DNA of 33,323 bases, taken from the NCBI RefSeq assembly GCF_000525995.1, contig NZ_AODL01000020.1:1-33323 (forward strand). The letters run 5' to 3'. Positions 1-7,616 of this stretch are shown here, in pieces. The first letter of the stretch is position 1; each line of letters opens with the position of its first letter. The notes under the pieces are model-generated. The model was not told the DNA's origin and made no database searches. It saw only the letters and a list, made by a program, of their open reading frames with translations. This stretch comes from Paenilisteria riparia FSL S10-1204. GTDB taxonomy: Bacteria > Bacillota > Bacilli > Lactobacillales > Listeriaceae. Position numbers and translations under genes: made by a program.

Positions 1-224
1 TATACGCTACGCTTAACTTCTCGCATGGTCGGGGATACGACTCCCTCCCTGCTTTCAGTCATCACATACACCAGTATGCTGCGCTTCCGGCTTCCACCAA
101 ACTCCCTGAATACAAACGCTTTCGCTCGATTTGTGTAAAGCAAAATTTTTCGTCTTACCCAAAGTAAATGGCTCGGCGGTTTTGCTTTATCTTGAGTTTT
201 GTCCCAACCTCTTGTCATTCATTA
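1..224. other. Window-edge stretch without a recognised gene
   Basis: About 224 bases lie downstream of the minus-strand aminopeptidase gene. Bases 1-120 look GC-richer than the flank. The minus strand is open for about 45 codons to the window edge, but no start with a ribosome binding site is visible and I recognise no protein family. A 10-bp inverted repeat (TAAAGCAAAA at 137-146 and TTTTGCTTTA at 180-189) has a long loop and no U-run, so it is not a convincing terminator. The stretch may be an intergenic repeat or the edge of another gene. Confidence 0.3.
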
Positions 225-1337
225 TTAAGCTAGGTTTTCTGGGTTTAGTTTCTCAAGCTCAGGAAGTACGAAACGGCCGTCTTTGCGGATTAATACATCA
301 TCAAAGTAAATTTCGCCACCACCATATTCAGGGCGCTGAATGTTTACTAAATCCCAATGAATTGCGGAGTGGTTGCCATTTGGCGCTTCGTCATAGCTCT
401 GACCAGGTGTGAAGTGGAAGCTTCCTTCAATTTTTTCATCAAAAAGGATGTCTTGCATGGGCTCGTGAATAAATGGATTGACCCCAATGGCAAATTCGCC
501 AATGTAACGCGCGCCTTCGTCCGTATCTAAAATTTTATTGATGCGTTCTGTATCATTTGCTGTTGCCTTCACGATTTTACCATTTTCGAACGTAAACGAC
601 ACATTTTCAAAAACAAAACCTTGATAAGGTGATGGTGTGTTGTATGTGATTGTTCCATTTACAGAGTCACGTACTGGTGCGGTATACACTTCACCATCTG
701 GAATATTTGCTTCACCAGCACATTTGATTGCAGGAATATTTTTAATCGAAAATTGTAAGTCTGTGCCAGGTCCAACGAGGCGAACGCGATCTGTTTGGTT
801 CATCAAGTTCACCAAGTCTTCCATTGCGTCAGCCATTTTGCTGTAGTCCAGGTTACATACTTGGAAATAGAAATCTTCAAAGCCTACCGTACTCATTTTT
901 GAAAGTTGAGCCATAGAAGCACTTGGATAGCGTAAGACAACCCATTTTGTTTGCTTCACGCGGATGTCTGTATGCATTTTACCGACAGATTCGCCGTTTA
1001 TCTTCATTTTATCAGCTGGAACATCCGAAAGTTCGTTGATGTTATCGCCAGCACGAAGGCCAATATAGGCGTCCATTTCCTTCATGACGTTGCCTTCGAA
1101 TTCCGCGATTTTCGCGTATTGCTCTGCATTGGCGCCAAGTAACATTTCACGGTCTACTTGAGGTTCTTTCAAAGATACGAACGGGAATCCGCCAGCTTTA
1201 TAAGCTTCAGCAACAAGAGAAGTTACTAATTCTTTTTGTAAGCCAAAGTTTTCAATAAGCACTTTTTCGCCTGGTTGTAGTTTTACTGAGTAGTTGATTA
1301 AGTTATAGGCTAGTTTTTCAATACGTGGATCTTTCAA
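225..1337 (-). CDS. pepS: M29-family aminopeptidase PepS
   Basis: Metal-dependent cytoplasmic aminopeptidase of family M29 (AmpS/PepS/PepT type), which removes N-terminal residues from peptides. The protein is 370 residues, the usual length. It begins with the family-typical KDPRIEKLA and later shows GEKVLIEN, the inner GTDLQFSI segment and the C-terminal ligand region with NGNHSAIHWDLV and GGGEIYFDDVLIRKDG. I place the start at the TTG at 1337-1335: a GGAG ribosome binding site lies 7 bases upstream and the family begins at this point. An in-frame ATG 24 bases upstream would add eight unconserved residues. It is transcribed away from ytxG, so the 1.34-1.55 kb gap holds divergent promoters. 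The function is clear; the exact peptide preference is not. Confidence 0.93.
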   Translation of the reverse strand: MKDPRIEKLAYNLINYSVKLQPGEKVLIENFGLQKELVTSLVAEAYKAGGFPFVSLKEPQVDREMLLGANAEQYAKIAEFEGNVMKEMDAYIGLRAGDNINELSDVPADKMKINGESVGKMHTDIRVKQTKWVVLRYPSASMAQLSKMSTVGFEDFYFQVCNLDYSKMADAMEDLVNLMNQTDRVRLVGPGTDLQFSIKNIPAIKCAGEANIPDGEVYTAPVRDSVNGTITYNTPSPYQGFVFENVSFTFENGKIVKATANDTERINKILDTDEGARYIGEFAIGVNPFIHEPMQDILFDEKIEGSFHFTPGQSYDEAPNGNHSAIHWDLVNIQRPEYGGGEIYFDDVLIRKDGRFVLPELEKLNPENLA

Positions 1338-1499
1338 AAAAATCACTCCATTTCGTTTCATCCGCTTGATTAGCGGTACCTATCTATTTTACTCTAAATA
1401 GACGAAATATGCTTCCTAAAAGAGTTACGATTGTTTTTTACTTTCCTTTTTCGGCTAATATTGCTAAAATGAAGAAAGCCCATACTTTGTTAAATGGTC

Positions 1500-1525
1500 G
1501 TTTTACATAGACACATTGGGGGTAA
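1500..1525 (+). promoter_or_regulatory. Probable SigB promoter of ytxG-ytxH
   Basis: GTTT at 1500-1503 and GGGTAA at 1520-1525 are 16 bases apart, matching the SigB -35/-10 pattern (GTTT, 13-17 bases, GGGTAA/T). It sits about 30 bases before the ytxG start codon. From memory, the equivalent Listeria stress genes belong to the SigB regulon, which supports the call. No transcript data are available here. Confidence 0.6.
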
Positions 1526-1553
1526 GTGCTAGATATATGCGGAGGTGTAAAAG

Positions 1554-2012
1554 GTGGAAATAATTTTGTATGTTGCGGCTTTAATTGCTGCAATCGCGCT
1601 ACTTGTCATTGCTGTTTACCTTGGTATGACACTTCGATCGACGTCTAAAACAATGGATGAAGTAGCCAAATCGCTAGAAGAAATGACTGGTGAGGTCAAA
1701 GGAATTACAGACCAAGCTGAGAAATTAATGAGCAAGACGAATGATCTTCTCGAAGATATTAATGGGAAGGTGGCTAAAGTAGATCCAGTATTCGATGCGG
1801 TAGGGGATATCGGCGTATCATTACTAGGCCTTAGCCAATCGGTTCGCGAATTAGCAACACTTGCGACCAATAAAGTAACAGCAAATGAACAAAAGATTGT
1901 CCAAGCTGTATCGTTCAGCAATTCTATCTTGTCATTCCGTGATAAGATGAAAGCGAATAAAGCAGCAAAAAAAGCCGCTTCAGAAGCGCAAGAAGAAGCA
2001 GTACAATTATAA
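1554..2012 (+). CDS. ytxG: DUF948 membrane-anchored stress protein (YtxG-like)
   Basis: A 152-residue DUF948 protein. Residues 3-25 form one hydrophobic membrane segment (starting near LYVAALIAAIALLVIAVYLG). The rest is a polar, probably coiled-coil region with regularly spaced hydrophobic residues, and the tail is Ala/Lys/Glu-rich. The start is GTG at 1554, 8 bases after a clear GGAGG. In Bacillus, ytxG and ytxH sit together beside aroA-ccpA and belong to the general stress regulon. The same order is seen here, with ytxH starting 23 bases after the stop and a SigB-like promoter upstream. The biochemical role is unknown; cell-envelope association is inferred from the membrane anchor. Confidence 0.85.
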   Translation: MEIILYVAALIAAIALLVIAVYLGMTLRSTSKTMDEVAKSLEEMTGEVKGITDQAEKLMSKTNDLLEDINGKVAKVDPVFDAVGDIGVSLLGLSQSVRELATLATNKVTANEQKIVQAVSFSNSILSFRDKMKANKAAKKAASEAQEEAVQL

Positions 2013-2035
2013 AACGAACGTGGAGGGGAAAATAT

Positions 2036-2566
2036 ATGTCTGAAAAAGATGGAATTAATGTAAAAGATTTTCTAATTGGTGGTTTAATTGGTGGGATTGT
2101 TGGTTCAGTAACAGCACTATTACTAGCTCCTAAATCAGGAAAAGAGCTACGTGGTGACTTAAACGAGCAAGTGGACGTTTTAAAAGAGAAAGGTACACAA
2201 TGGAAAGACGTTGCCTACGAAAAAGGAATTGAAATTGGCAATGTGGCTAAAGAAAAACGTGATTCTATCTTGGACTCTACATCTGGATTTGTAGGTGTCG
2301 TTAAAGATAAATCCGGTCAATTATACGAAACAGTTTCTAAACAAACAAAATCTGTGAAAGAAACTGCTAATGCAGGACTAGAAGCGACAAAACAAGCTGC
2401 ACAAAAAGCAGGCGATACATTTAGATCAGAGGCGAAAGATGCGAAATCGGATGTAAAAGATGCTGCTGAAAAAAACAAAAAGAAGAAGTAAAAGAAGCTT
2501 CTAAAACAGCAAAAGAAAAAAACAGAAAAAATCGCCGAAGACGCGAAAAAAGAATTGAAAAAATAA
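2036..2566 (+). CDS. ytxH: YtxH-family general stress protein, two compensating indels
   Basis: YtxH-like stress protein. A short glycine-rich membrane segment (residues about 10-31) is followed by the hallmark LLLAPKSGKELR, then a long, highly charged, LEA-like helical region of Lys/Ala/Glu/Thr repeats. The frame as written stops at 2491. Assuming one A missing from the A7 run at 2469-2475 and one extra A in the A7 run at 2516-2522, the product runs to TAA at 2564-2566 with no net shift. It then gives about 176 residues ending in EDAKKELKK, typical of the family. It is cotranscribed with ytxG and has its own GGAGGGG-type ribosome binding site. The role is not established. A genuinely shorter protein of 151 residues is possible but less likely. 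Confidence 0.8.
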
Positions 2567-2587
2567 ACCTGTCTGAGCGAGAACAAG

Positions 2588-2630
2588 GATGTAAGTTATG
2601 TGTGAAAATGCGTAACTTGCATCTTTTTTT
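2588..2630 (+). terminator. Rho-independent terminator after ytxH
   Basis: GATGTAAGTTA (2588-2598) pairs with TAACTTGCATC (2613-2623), an 11-bp stem with one G-T pair, followed by T7. It closes the ytxG-ytxH unit. Confidence 0.85.
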
Positions 2631-2720
2631 GTGCTGTAACTAGTGCATGAAGTTTTTGCCGTGAAAAAGAAGCTTGCAATTAGAAGAAAGTAATGTTAGT
2701 ATTGTATTATTCACTTTAAC

Positions 2721-2738
2721 ACTTAAAAGCGCTTAAGT
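2721..2738. promoter_or_regulatory. Candidate CcpA (cre-like) operator upstream of aroA
   Basis: An imperfect palindrome with core AAAAGCGCTTAA resembles the cre core (TGAAAGCGCTTTCA-like). It lies about 15 bases upstream of the aroA -35 element. The palindrome is visible; CcpA binding is inferred. Confidence 0.35.
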
Positions 2739-2752
2739 AGAAAAGCGACATG

Positions 2753-2781
2753 GTGACAAATGAGTATTTTTCATCTATAAT
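2753..2781 (+). promoter_or_regulatory. SigA promoter of aroA
   Basis: GTGACA (2753-2758), a 17-base spacer and a perfect TATAAT (2776-2781) lie about 55 bases before the aroA start. Confidence 0.75.
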
Positions 2782-2835
2782 GAATAATTATACTGTACAA
2801 AGATAGGCAGAGAAATTGGAGAGGTGGCAAAGAAC

Positions 2836-3921
2836 ATGGGAAATCCAAATTTAGAAGAGTTGCGCGCACAAGTTGATGCTTTAAACATTGAGGTGTTAGA
2901 AGCAATTAACAAACGAGCGAACTTAGTACAAGAAATCGGTAAAATTAAAGGAATGCAAGGTGTTATTCGTTTCGATCCAGTTCGTGAACGTCAAATGTTA
3001 AATGCAATTACGGATGCGAATAAAGGTCCTTTTGAAGATAGCACGATTGAAAAGCTATTTAAAGAAATTTTCAAAGCTGGTTTGGAGTTACAAGAAGATG
3101 ATAATTCGAAAGCATTGCTTGTTTCGCGTAAGAATAAGAAAGAGGATACAATTGTTCCAGTAAATGGCGTGCCAATCGGTAATGGGACACCAACATTTGT
3201 ATTCGGTCCATGTTCGGTAGAATCGTATGATCAAGTAGCAACGGTTGCTGGTGCGGTTCGTGATAAAGGCCTAAAATTACTTCGCGGTGGCGCATTTAAA
3301 CCACGTACGAGTCCGTATGATTTCCAAGGCTTAGGTGTAGAAGGATTGCAAATTTTGAAGCGCGTAGCAGATGAATTTGGTCTTGGCGTTATTAGTGAAA
3401 TCGTGACACCACGCGATATTGAAGTGGCGCTTGACCATATCGATGTCATCCAAATTGGCGCGCGTAACATGCAAAACTTCGAACTTCTAAAAGCCGTTGG
3501 ACAAGTGGACAAACCAGTTCTATTAAAACGTGGCTTGTCGGCAACGATTGAAGAATTTGTCGGTGCTGCGGAATACATCATGGCGCAAGGAAACAGCCAA
3601 ATTATCCTTTGCGAACGCGGTATTCGTACGTACGAGAAGGCGACGCGTAATACACTAGACATTTCTGCTGTGCCAATTCTAAAACAAGAGACACATTTGC
3701 CTGTTATGGTGGATGTAACGCATTCTACAGGACGTAAAGATTTACTACTCCCATGTGCCAAAGCAGCTCTTGCGATCGGTGCAGACGGCGTAATGGCAGA
3801 AGTACATCCAGATCCAGCTGTTGCTCTTTCTGACGCAGCACAACAAATGAACTTGAAAGAGTTTGACGCATTCTGGGAAGAGATTTTGAAATCAAAATTA
3901 GTACCTGAGAATATTCAATAA
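2836..3921 (+). CDS. aroA: Bifunctional DAHP synthase / chorismate mutase
   Basis: First enzyme of the shikimate pathway. It condenses phosphoenolpyruvate and erythrose 4-phosphate to DAHP, and carries a fused chorismate mutase domain, usually for feedback sensing by prephenate or chorismate. Residues 1-85 are the AroQ-type mutase ([25 protein letters not shown]-like). Residues 100-360 are the KDPG-aldolase-like DAHP synthase with [44 protein letters not shown] and DVTHSTGR. I chose ATG 2836 over the upstream in-frame GTG because AGGTGG is then correctly spaced and the product is 361 residues, as in Listeria. It has its own promoter and terminator and lies upstream of ccpA, as in Bacillus. 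Confidence 0.95.
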   Translation: MGNPNLEELRAQVDALNIEVLEAINKRANLVQEIGKIKGMQGVIRFDPVRERQMLNAITDANKGPFEDSTIEKLFKEIFKAGLELQEDDNSKALLVSRKNKKEDTIVPVNGVPIGNGTPTFVFGPCSVESYDQVATVAGAVRDKGLKLLRGGAFKPRTSPYDFQGLGVEGLQILKRVADEFGLGVISEIVTPRDIEVALDHIDVIQIGARNMQNFELLKAVGQVDKPVLLKRGLSATIEEFVGAAEYIMAQGNSQIILCERGIRTYEKATRNTLDISAVPILKQETHLPVMVDVTHSTGRKDLLLPCAKAALAIGADGVMAEVHPDPAVALSDAAQQMNLKEFDAFWEEILKSKLVPENIQ

Positions 3922-3934
3922 ATGTATGAAAGAG

Positions 3935-3968
3935 AGTAGTTAGGAAATCATTTCTAGCTACTTTTTTT
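3935..3968 (+). terminator. Rho-independent terminator after aroA
   Basis: GTAGTTAGGAA (3936-3946) pairs with TTTCTAGCTAC (3951-3961) with two G-T pairs, followed by a T7 run. It separates aroA from ccpA. Confidence 0.8.
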
Positions 3969-4067
3969 ATGGATATTTTTAGGTGAACTATAATTTTGTT
4001 AAAAAAAGGAGCCTATTTGGATTGTTGCTATGACTTGTTTTTGAAGATTTTGACTGAATTTGAATTG

Positions 4068-4081
4068 ATAAAACGTTTTCT
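4068..4081. promoter_or_regulatory. Candidate cre site in the ccpA upstream region
   Basis: ATAAAACGTTTTCT contains the palindrome AAAACGTTTT and matches about 12 of 14 positions of a cre consensus, missing the leading TG. It is about 40 bases upstream of the ccpA -35 box. Autoregulation by CcpA is an inference. The rest of the 311-base aroA-ccpA gap holds only the terminator and the promoter. Confidence 0.35.
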
Positions 4082-4119
4082 TCTGAATTTTTAGTAATGT
4101 AAATAATAAGTGAAAACAA

Positions 4120-4148
4120 TTGCATAACGAAAAAAACTATCGTATTAT
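4120..4148 (+). promoter_or_regulatory. SigA promoter of ccpA
   Basis: TTGCAT (4120-4125), a 17-base spacer and TATTAT (4143-4148) lie about 85 bases upstream of the ccpA ATG. Confidence 0.65.
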
Positions 4149-4232
4149 AGGATGTAAGTACGAATGTGTACGTTTACAATAGTGGCACATGGCTAACTAT
4201 TAAAAATAATTTAATTTTGGAGAGTGAAATAG

Positions 4233-5230
4233 ATGAATGTGACAATTTATGATGTAGCGCGCGAAGCAAATGTATCGATGGCGACCGTTTCTCGTGTCGT
4301 TAACGGAAACCCAAACGTAAAACCAATTACTAGAAAAAAAGTACTCGATGTTATTAAACAATTAGGCTATCGTCCAAATGCGGTTGCCCGTGGTTTAGCA
4401 AGTAAGAAAACAACGACAGTCGGCGTAATGATTCCAGATATTTCAAATGTATTTTATGCAGAATTAGCACGCGGTATTGAAGATATCGCGACGATGTATA
4501 AATATAATATTATCTTGAGCAACTCCGATGAAAATGAAGACAAAGAGTTGCAAGTACTTAATACATTGTTAGGCAAACAAGTCGATGGCATTATTTACAT
4601 GGGTGAACGTATTTCAGAGCAGTTGCAAGAAGAATTTGACCGTTCACCAGCACCAGTCGTGTTGGCCGGTTCTGTAGATGCAGCCAACAAAATCGCATCG
4701 GTTAATATTGATTACAAACAAGCAAGCTACGAAGCAGTATCACGATTTACAAAAAATGGCCGTAAGAAAATTGCTTTCATCAGTGGTTCTTTAGATGAGC
4801 CAGTAAACAGCGAATTGAAGCTTGGCGGTTATCGTGAAGCTTGAAAGAAGCGAAAATCAAGTTCAACGAAGACTACGTATTAGAATCAGCGTATAACTAT
4901 GAAGCTGGTGTAAAAGCTTGGGAGCAATTAAACAGCTTGAAAGCAACACCAGACGCGATTTACGTAGCAGATGATGAGCTAGCGATGGGTGTTTTAAATG
5001 CCGCATTAGATGCAGGTGTAAAAGTACCAGAAGAATTGGAAATTGTTACATCTAACAATACAAAATTAACATTGATGGCTCGCCCGCAATTATCAACTGT
5101 TGTGCAACCCCTTTATGATATCGGCGCTGTAGCCATGCGTTTACTAACGAAATTGATGGCAAACGAAGAAGTTGAAGAAAAAACAGTCATCTTACCACAT
5201 AGCGAAAAAATGCGCGGTACAACACGCTAA
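4233..5230 (+). CDS. ccpA: Catabolite control protein A (one-base deletion in the sequence)
   Basis: LacI/GalR-family global regulator of carbon catabolite control. With HPr-Ser-P as corepressor it binds cre sites. The N-terminal helix-turn-helix is textbook ([20 protein letters not shown]), followed by the hinge helix [14 protein letters not shown] and a periplasmic-binding-protein-like core ([27 protein letters not shown]-like). The frame breaks near 4841-4842: GAAGCTTGAAAG lacks one T relative to the expected REALKEA, and the second half reads on as [12 protein letters not shown] to the stop at 5230. Restoring the T gives 332 residues, the normal length. GGAGAG precedes ATG 4233. It lies between aroA and tyrS as in Bacillus and Listeria. 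A truncated CcpA would cause a strong growth phenotype, so error is the likelier explanation. Confidence 0.92.
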
Positions 5231-5244
5231 AATTGCAATTCCAT

Positions 5245-5273
5245 TTGACAAACGATGTGAATCTATGTTAAAA
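5245..5273 (+). promoter_or_regulatory. Promoter of the tyrS T-box transcript
   Basis: TTGACA (5245-5250) and TTAAAA (5268-5273) are 17 bases apart, just after the ccpA stop and just before the T-box leader. The -35 is perfect and the -10 is weak. Confidence 0.6.
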
Positions 5274-5295
5274 ATAGAACTACAAGTTTATATCG

Positions 5296-5520
5296 AAAAG
5301 CTATGAACGGACGAAGTAGTCGCTTATCCCTGTATCCAAGAGAGCTGGTGGGAGCTGAGAACCAGTACAAATAAGTGAGACGAATTACATCCCGGAGCAT
5401 ATTTGCATTTGCAAACGGTAGTATTTGCCGTTATTTTAATGAAGCGAGGAAGATTTTTCCTAAGTTGGGTGGTACCACGTATATTTTGCGTCCCTTCGTC
5501 TATGACGGGGGGACTTTTTG
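5296..5520 (+). promoter_or_regulatory. Tyrosine T-box riboswitch
   Basis: The leader senses uncharged tRNA-Tyr and controls tyrS by transcription antitermination. Visible parts in order: the AG-bulge/apical segment AGAGAGCTGGTGG (5339-5351) with its GAACCAGT partner, the specifier region GAATTACA whose UAC (5386-5388) is a tyrosine codon, the T-box sequence GGGTGGTACCACG (5467-5479), and the terminator with arms GTCCC...GGGAC (about 5490-5513) followed by T5. The UGG of the T-box (5470-5472) is the part that pairs with the free NCCA end of the tRNA. Specifier and downstream gene agree. Confidence 0.93.
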
Positions 5521-5556
5521 TTGGGGCTGTTCGAACAAAGTGAGTTACAGCCCCAA
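5521..5556 (+). repeat. Perfect 10-bp hairpin directly after the T-box terminator
   Basis: TTGGGGCTGT (5521-5530) and ACAGCCCCAA (5547-5556) are exact inverted repeats with a 16-base loop. The right arm is also the start of the tandem repeat and recurs at 5652. No U-run follows, so it is not an ordinary terminator. Its role is unknown. Confidence 0.6.
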
Positions 5557-5773
5557 TATAAGCGTGAGCAAAGCGATGGGTTAATCCACTAAAAAGAAAC
5601 ATGGAGCACCTCCAATATAAAGCGCGAGCTGGTAAATCAGATGTTAACCATACAGCCCCAATATAAGCGTGAGCAAAGCGATAGGTTAATCCACTAAAAA
5701 GAAACATCGCGTCCCCACGTTGTAAAGTACGAGCTGTAAATTAGCTACCAGCAATACAACCCCAATGTAATCA
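5546..5773 (+). repeat. 105-bp tandem repeat (about 2.2 copies) in the tyrS leader
   Basis: A 57-base segment at 5546-5602 recurs at 5651-5707 with one difference (ATGGG versus ATAGG), giving a 105-base period. The second half of each unit is more diverged but alignable (AAAGCGCGAGCTGG versus AAAGTACGAGCTG, both followed by TAAAT). A third partial copy starts near 5753 (AATACAACCCCAATGTAATC). The stretch lies between the T-box terminator and tyrS, where such leaders normally run only tens of bases into the gene. It contains no supported gene; minus-strand reading frames through it are repeat artefacts. Confidence 0.8.
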
Positions 5774-5821
5774 CAAACAACACTACCCAAACAAAAACCA
5801 ATAAAGTAAGGAGCCAAAAAA

Positions 5822-7081
5822 ATGAATATTATTGATGAACTAGAATGGCGTGGCGCCATATACCAACAAACAGACGAAGAAGGACTTCGCGAATTAACAA
5901 ATAAAGAATCGATTTCACTATACTGCGGTATTGACCCAACAGGCGATTCGATGCATATCGGCCATTTAATTCCATTCATGATTTTGCGCCGTTTTCAAAA
6001 TGCAGGACATCGCCCAATCGTTGTCGTAGGTGGGGCAACAGGATCTATCGGTGACCCAAGTGGTAAGAAAGAAGAACGCCAATTACAATCCATCGAGCAA
6101 GTGAATAAAAACGTGGAAAGCTTGCGTGGTCAGTTAGAAACGATTTTTGATTTTTCCGGTGAAAATGGTGCAATTATGGTGAATAACTATGATTGGACGA
6201 AGGATTTGACGGTACTTGATTTCTTGCGTGATTACGGGAAGAACTTCAACGTTAACACAATGCTTGCCAAAGATATTGTCGCGAATCGTTTAGAAGTCGG
6301 AATTTCGTTTACTGAATTCGCATACCAAATTTTACAAGCGATGGATTACAACGAGTTGTATGAAAATCATAATTGTCGTTTGCAAATCGGTGGTAGCGAT
6401 CAGTGGGGAAATATTACGGCGGGCCTAGACTTAATCCGCAAAAAACAAGGCGAAGGTGCAAAAGCTTTCGGTTTGACAATACCATTATTGACGAAAGCTG
6501 ACGGAACGAAATTCGGTAAGACAGAAGGTGGCGCGATTTGGCTGAACGCCGAAAAAACAACACCATATGAGTTTTACCAATTCTGGATCAATACAGATGA
6601 TCGTGATGTTGTGAAATACTTGAAATATTTCACGTTTTTAACTCGAGATGAAATCAATGACTTGGAATCCGCGGTGAAATTAGAACCGCATCGTCGCGCA
6701 GCGCAACGTTCTTTAGCAGCAGAAATGACGCGTTTTATTCATGGCCAAGAAGCATTAGACCAAGCGATTAAAATTTCCGAAGCATTGTTTAGCGGAGACG
6801 TAAAAGCATTGACAGCAGACGAAATTGAACAAGGTTTTAAAGATGTTCCAACGTTTACGGCCAACCAAGACGAAGCATTGTTAGTTGATTGGTTAGTAGA
6901 GCTGGGCATCGAGCCTTCAAAGCGTCAATCACGCGAGGATATTGGCAATGGTGCCATTTACATCAATGGCGAACGAGTCCAAGACTTAGAAAAAGTGGTG
7001 ACAAGCGCGGATCGTGTCGAAAATCGTTTTACAATCGTGCGTCGTGGTAAGAAAAAATATTTCTTGGTGCGCTATGCCTAA
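5822..7081 (+). CDS. tyrS: Tyrosyl-tRNA synthetase
   Basis: Class I aminoacyl-tRNA synthetase that charges tRNA-Tyr with tyrosine in the cytoplasm. The 419 residues are full length. The Rossmann core has the HIGH-type motif MHIGHL (near residue 45), the tyrosine/tRNA region QIGGSDQWGNI, and the KMSKS-type loop KFGKTEGG (near 230). The C-terminal S4 RNA-binding domain begins about residue 350 (SKRQSREDIGNGAIYINGERV). AAGGAG precedes ATG 5822. It is regulated by the Tyr T-box upstream. Its stop overlaps the start of the next gene in ATGCCTAA, implying translational coupling. Confidence 0.97.
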   Translation: MNIIDELEWRGAIYQQTDEEGLRELTNKESISLYCGIDPTGDSMHIGHLIPFMILRRFQNAGHRPIVVVGGATGSIGDPSGKKEERQLQSIEQVNKNVESLRGQLETIFDFSGENGAIMVNNYDWTKDLTVLDFLRDYGKNFNVNTMLAKDIVANRLEVGISFTEFAYQILQAMDYNELYENHNCRLQIGGSDQWGNITAGLDLIRKKQGEGAKAFGLTIPLLTKADGTKFGKTEGGAIWLNAEKTTPYEFYQFWINTDDRDVVKYLKYFTFLTRDEINDLESAVKLEPHRRAAQRSLAAEMTRFIHGQEALDQAIKISEALFSGDVKALTADEIEQGFKDVPTFTANQDEALLVDWLVELGIEPSKRQSREDIGNGAIYINGERVQDLEKVVTSADRVENRFTIVRRGKKKYFLVRYA

Positions 7082-7531
7082 TTTGCATCTGAAATTGATG
7101 AAACAGGCAGATTTTGCGACCTTCTCGGAAAATTTGAGCATTGCTTATGCGGAAGATAAAGTGGAGGCGGGGACATGGCTTGCTTCTGAAGCTTTGGCAA
7201 ATGCGAAACAAAGCATGAAAGACACACTTCCAAATGGCGTAAATACACCGAATCACTTTATTTGGGATGTTATACGCTCACATGAAAAAGTCGGCACGTT
7301 GTGGGTTTGTCAGGAAGAGCAATCTTATTTTATCTACGACATTATTATTTTCGAGGCGTTTCAGAATCAAGGGCTAGGTAGTGAGTTGTTAGCTGTGCTT
7401 GAAGAGGAGGCGCGGGCGCAAGGTATTACGGAAATCGGTCTTCATGTGTTGGGCATAATAAACGTGCGATTCATGTGTATGAGAAGATGGGATTCGAAAC
7501 AACCGATATATCCATGCGAAAAAGGATCTAA
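7074..7531 (+). CDS. GNAT-family acetyltransferase (one-base deletion in the sequence)
   Basis: Predicted acetyl-CoA-dependent N-acetyltransferase; the substrate is unknown. The start ATG 7074 overlaps the tyrS stop. The acetyl-CoA loop is the degenerate QNQGLGSELL (Q/R-x-x-G-x-G/A), followed by EEEARAQGITEIGLHV. One T is missing at 7449-7450. With it restored the reading continues as FGHNKRAIHVYEKMGF, the classic GNAT motif B, and stops at TAA 7529-7531, giving about 152 residues. Without it, the frame runs on through the terminator to 7610, which is implausible. The upstream in-frame ATG at 7014 lies inside tyrS and is not the start. Cotranscribed with tyrS. Confidence 0.8.
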
Positions 7532-7563
7532 AAAGGTTTGGCGACTGTTCGCCAAACTTTTTT
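7531..7563 (+). terminator. Terminator of the tyrS-GNAT unit
   Basis: GTTTGGCGA (7536-7544) and TCGCCAAAC (7549-7557) form a perfect 9-bp stem with a CTGT tetraloop, followed by T6. Confidence 0.9.
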
Positions 7564-7570
7564 GTTGCAC

Positions 7571-7600
7571 AAAAAAAACCTCGAGTGCAGGGCACTCGAG
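7571..7600 (-). terminator. Terminator of rpsD
   Basis: CTCGAGTGC (7580-7588) and GCACTCGAG (7592-7600) form a perfect 9-bp stem with a 3-base loop. On the minus strand it is followed by eight U (A8 at 7571-7578 on plus). It lies 16 bases past the rpsD stop. Confidence 0.9.
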
Positions 7601-7616
7601 ATTCTGGTAGCCATAA

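Noticed and set aside
3231..3761. 176-codon minus-strand frame inside aroA
   Set aside because: Antisense shadow of the DAHP synthase domain with no family features.
5324..5707. Minus-strand frame with a twice-repeated peptide MFLFSGLTHRFAHAYIGAV
   Set aside because: It is antisense to the T-box and is created by the tandem DNA repeat. There is no ribosome binding site and the conserved RNA element explains the sequence.
5546..5773. CRISPR-like array
   Set aside because: Only about two units, 57 bases conserved out of 105, with related rather than unique spacers, and no cas genes nearby.
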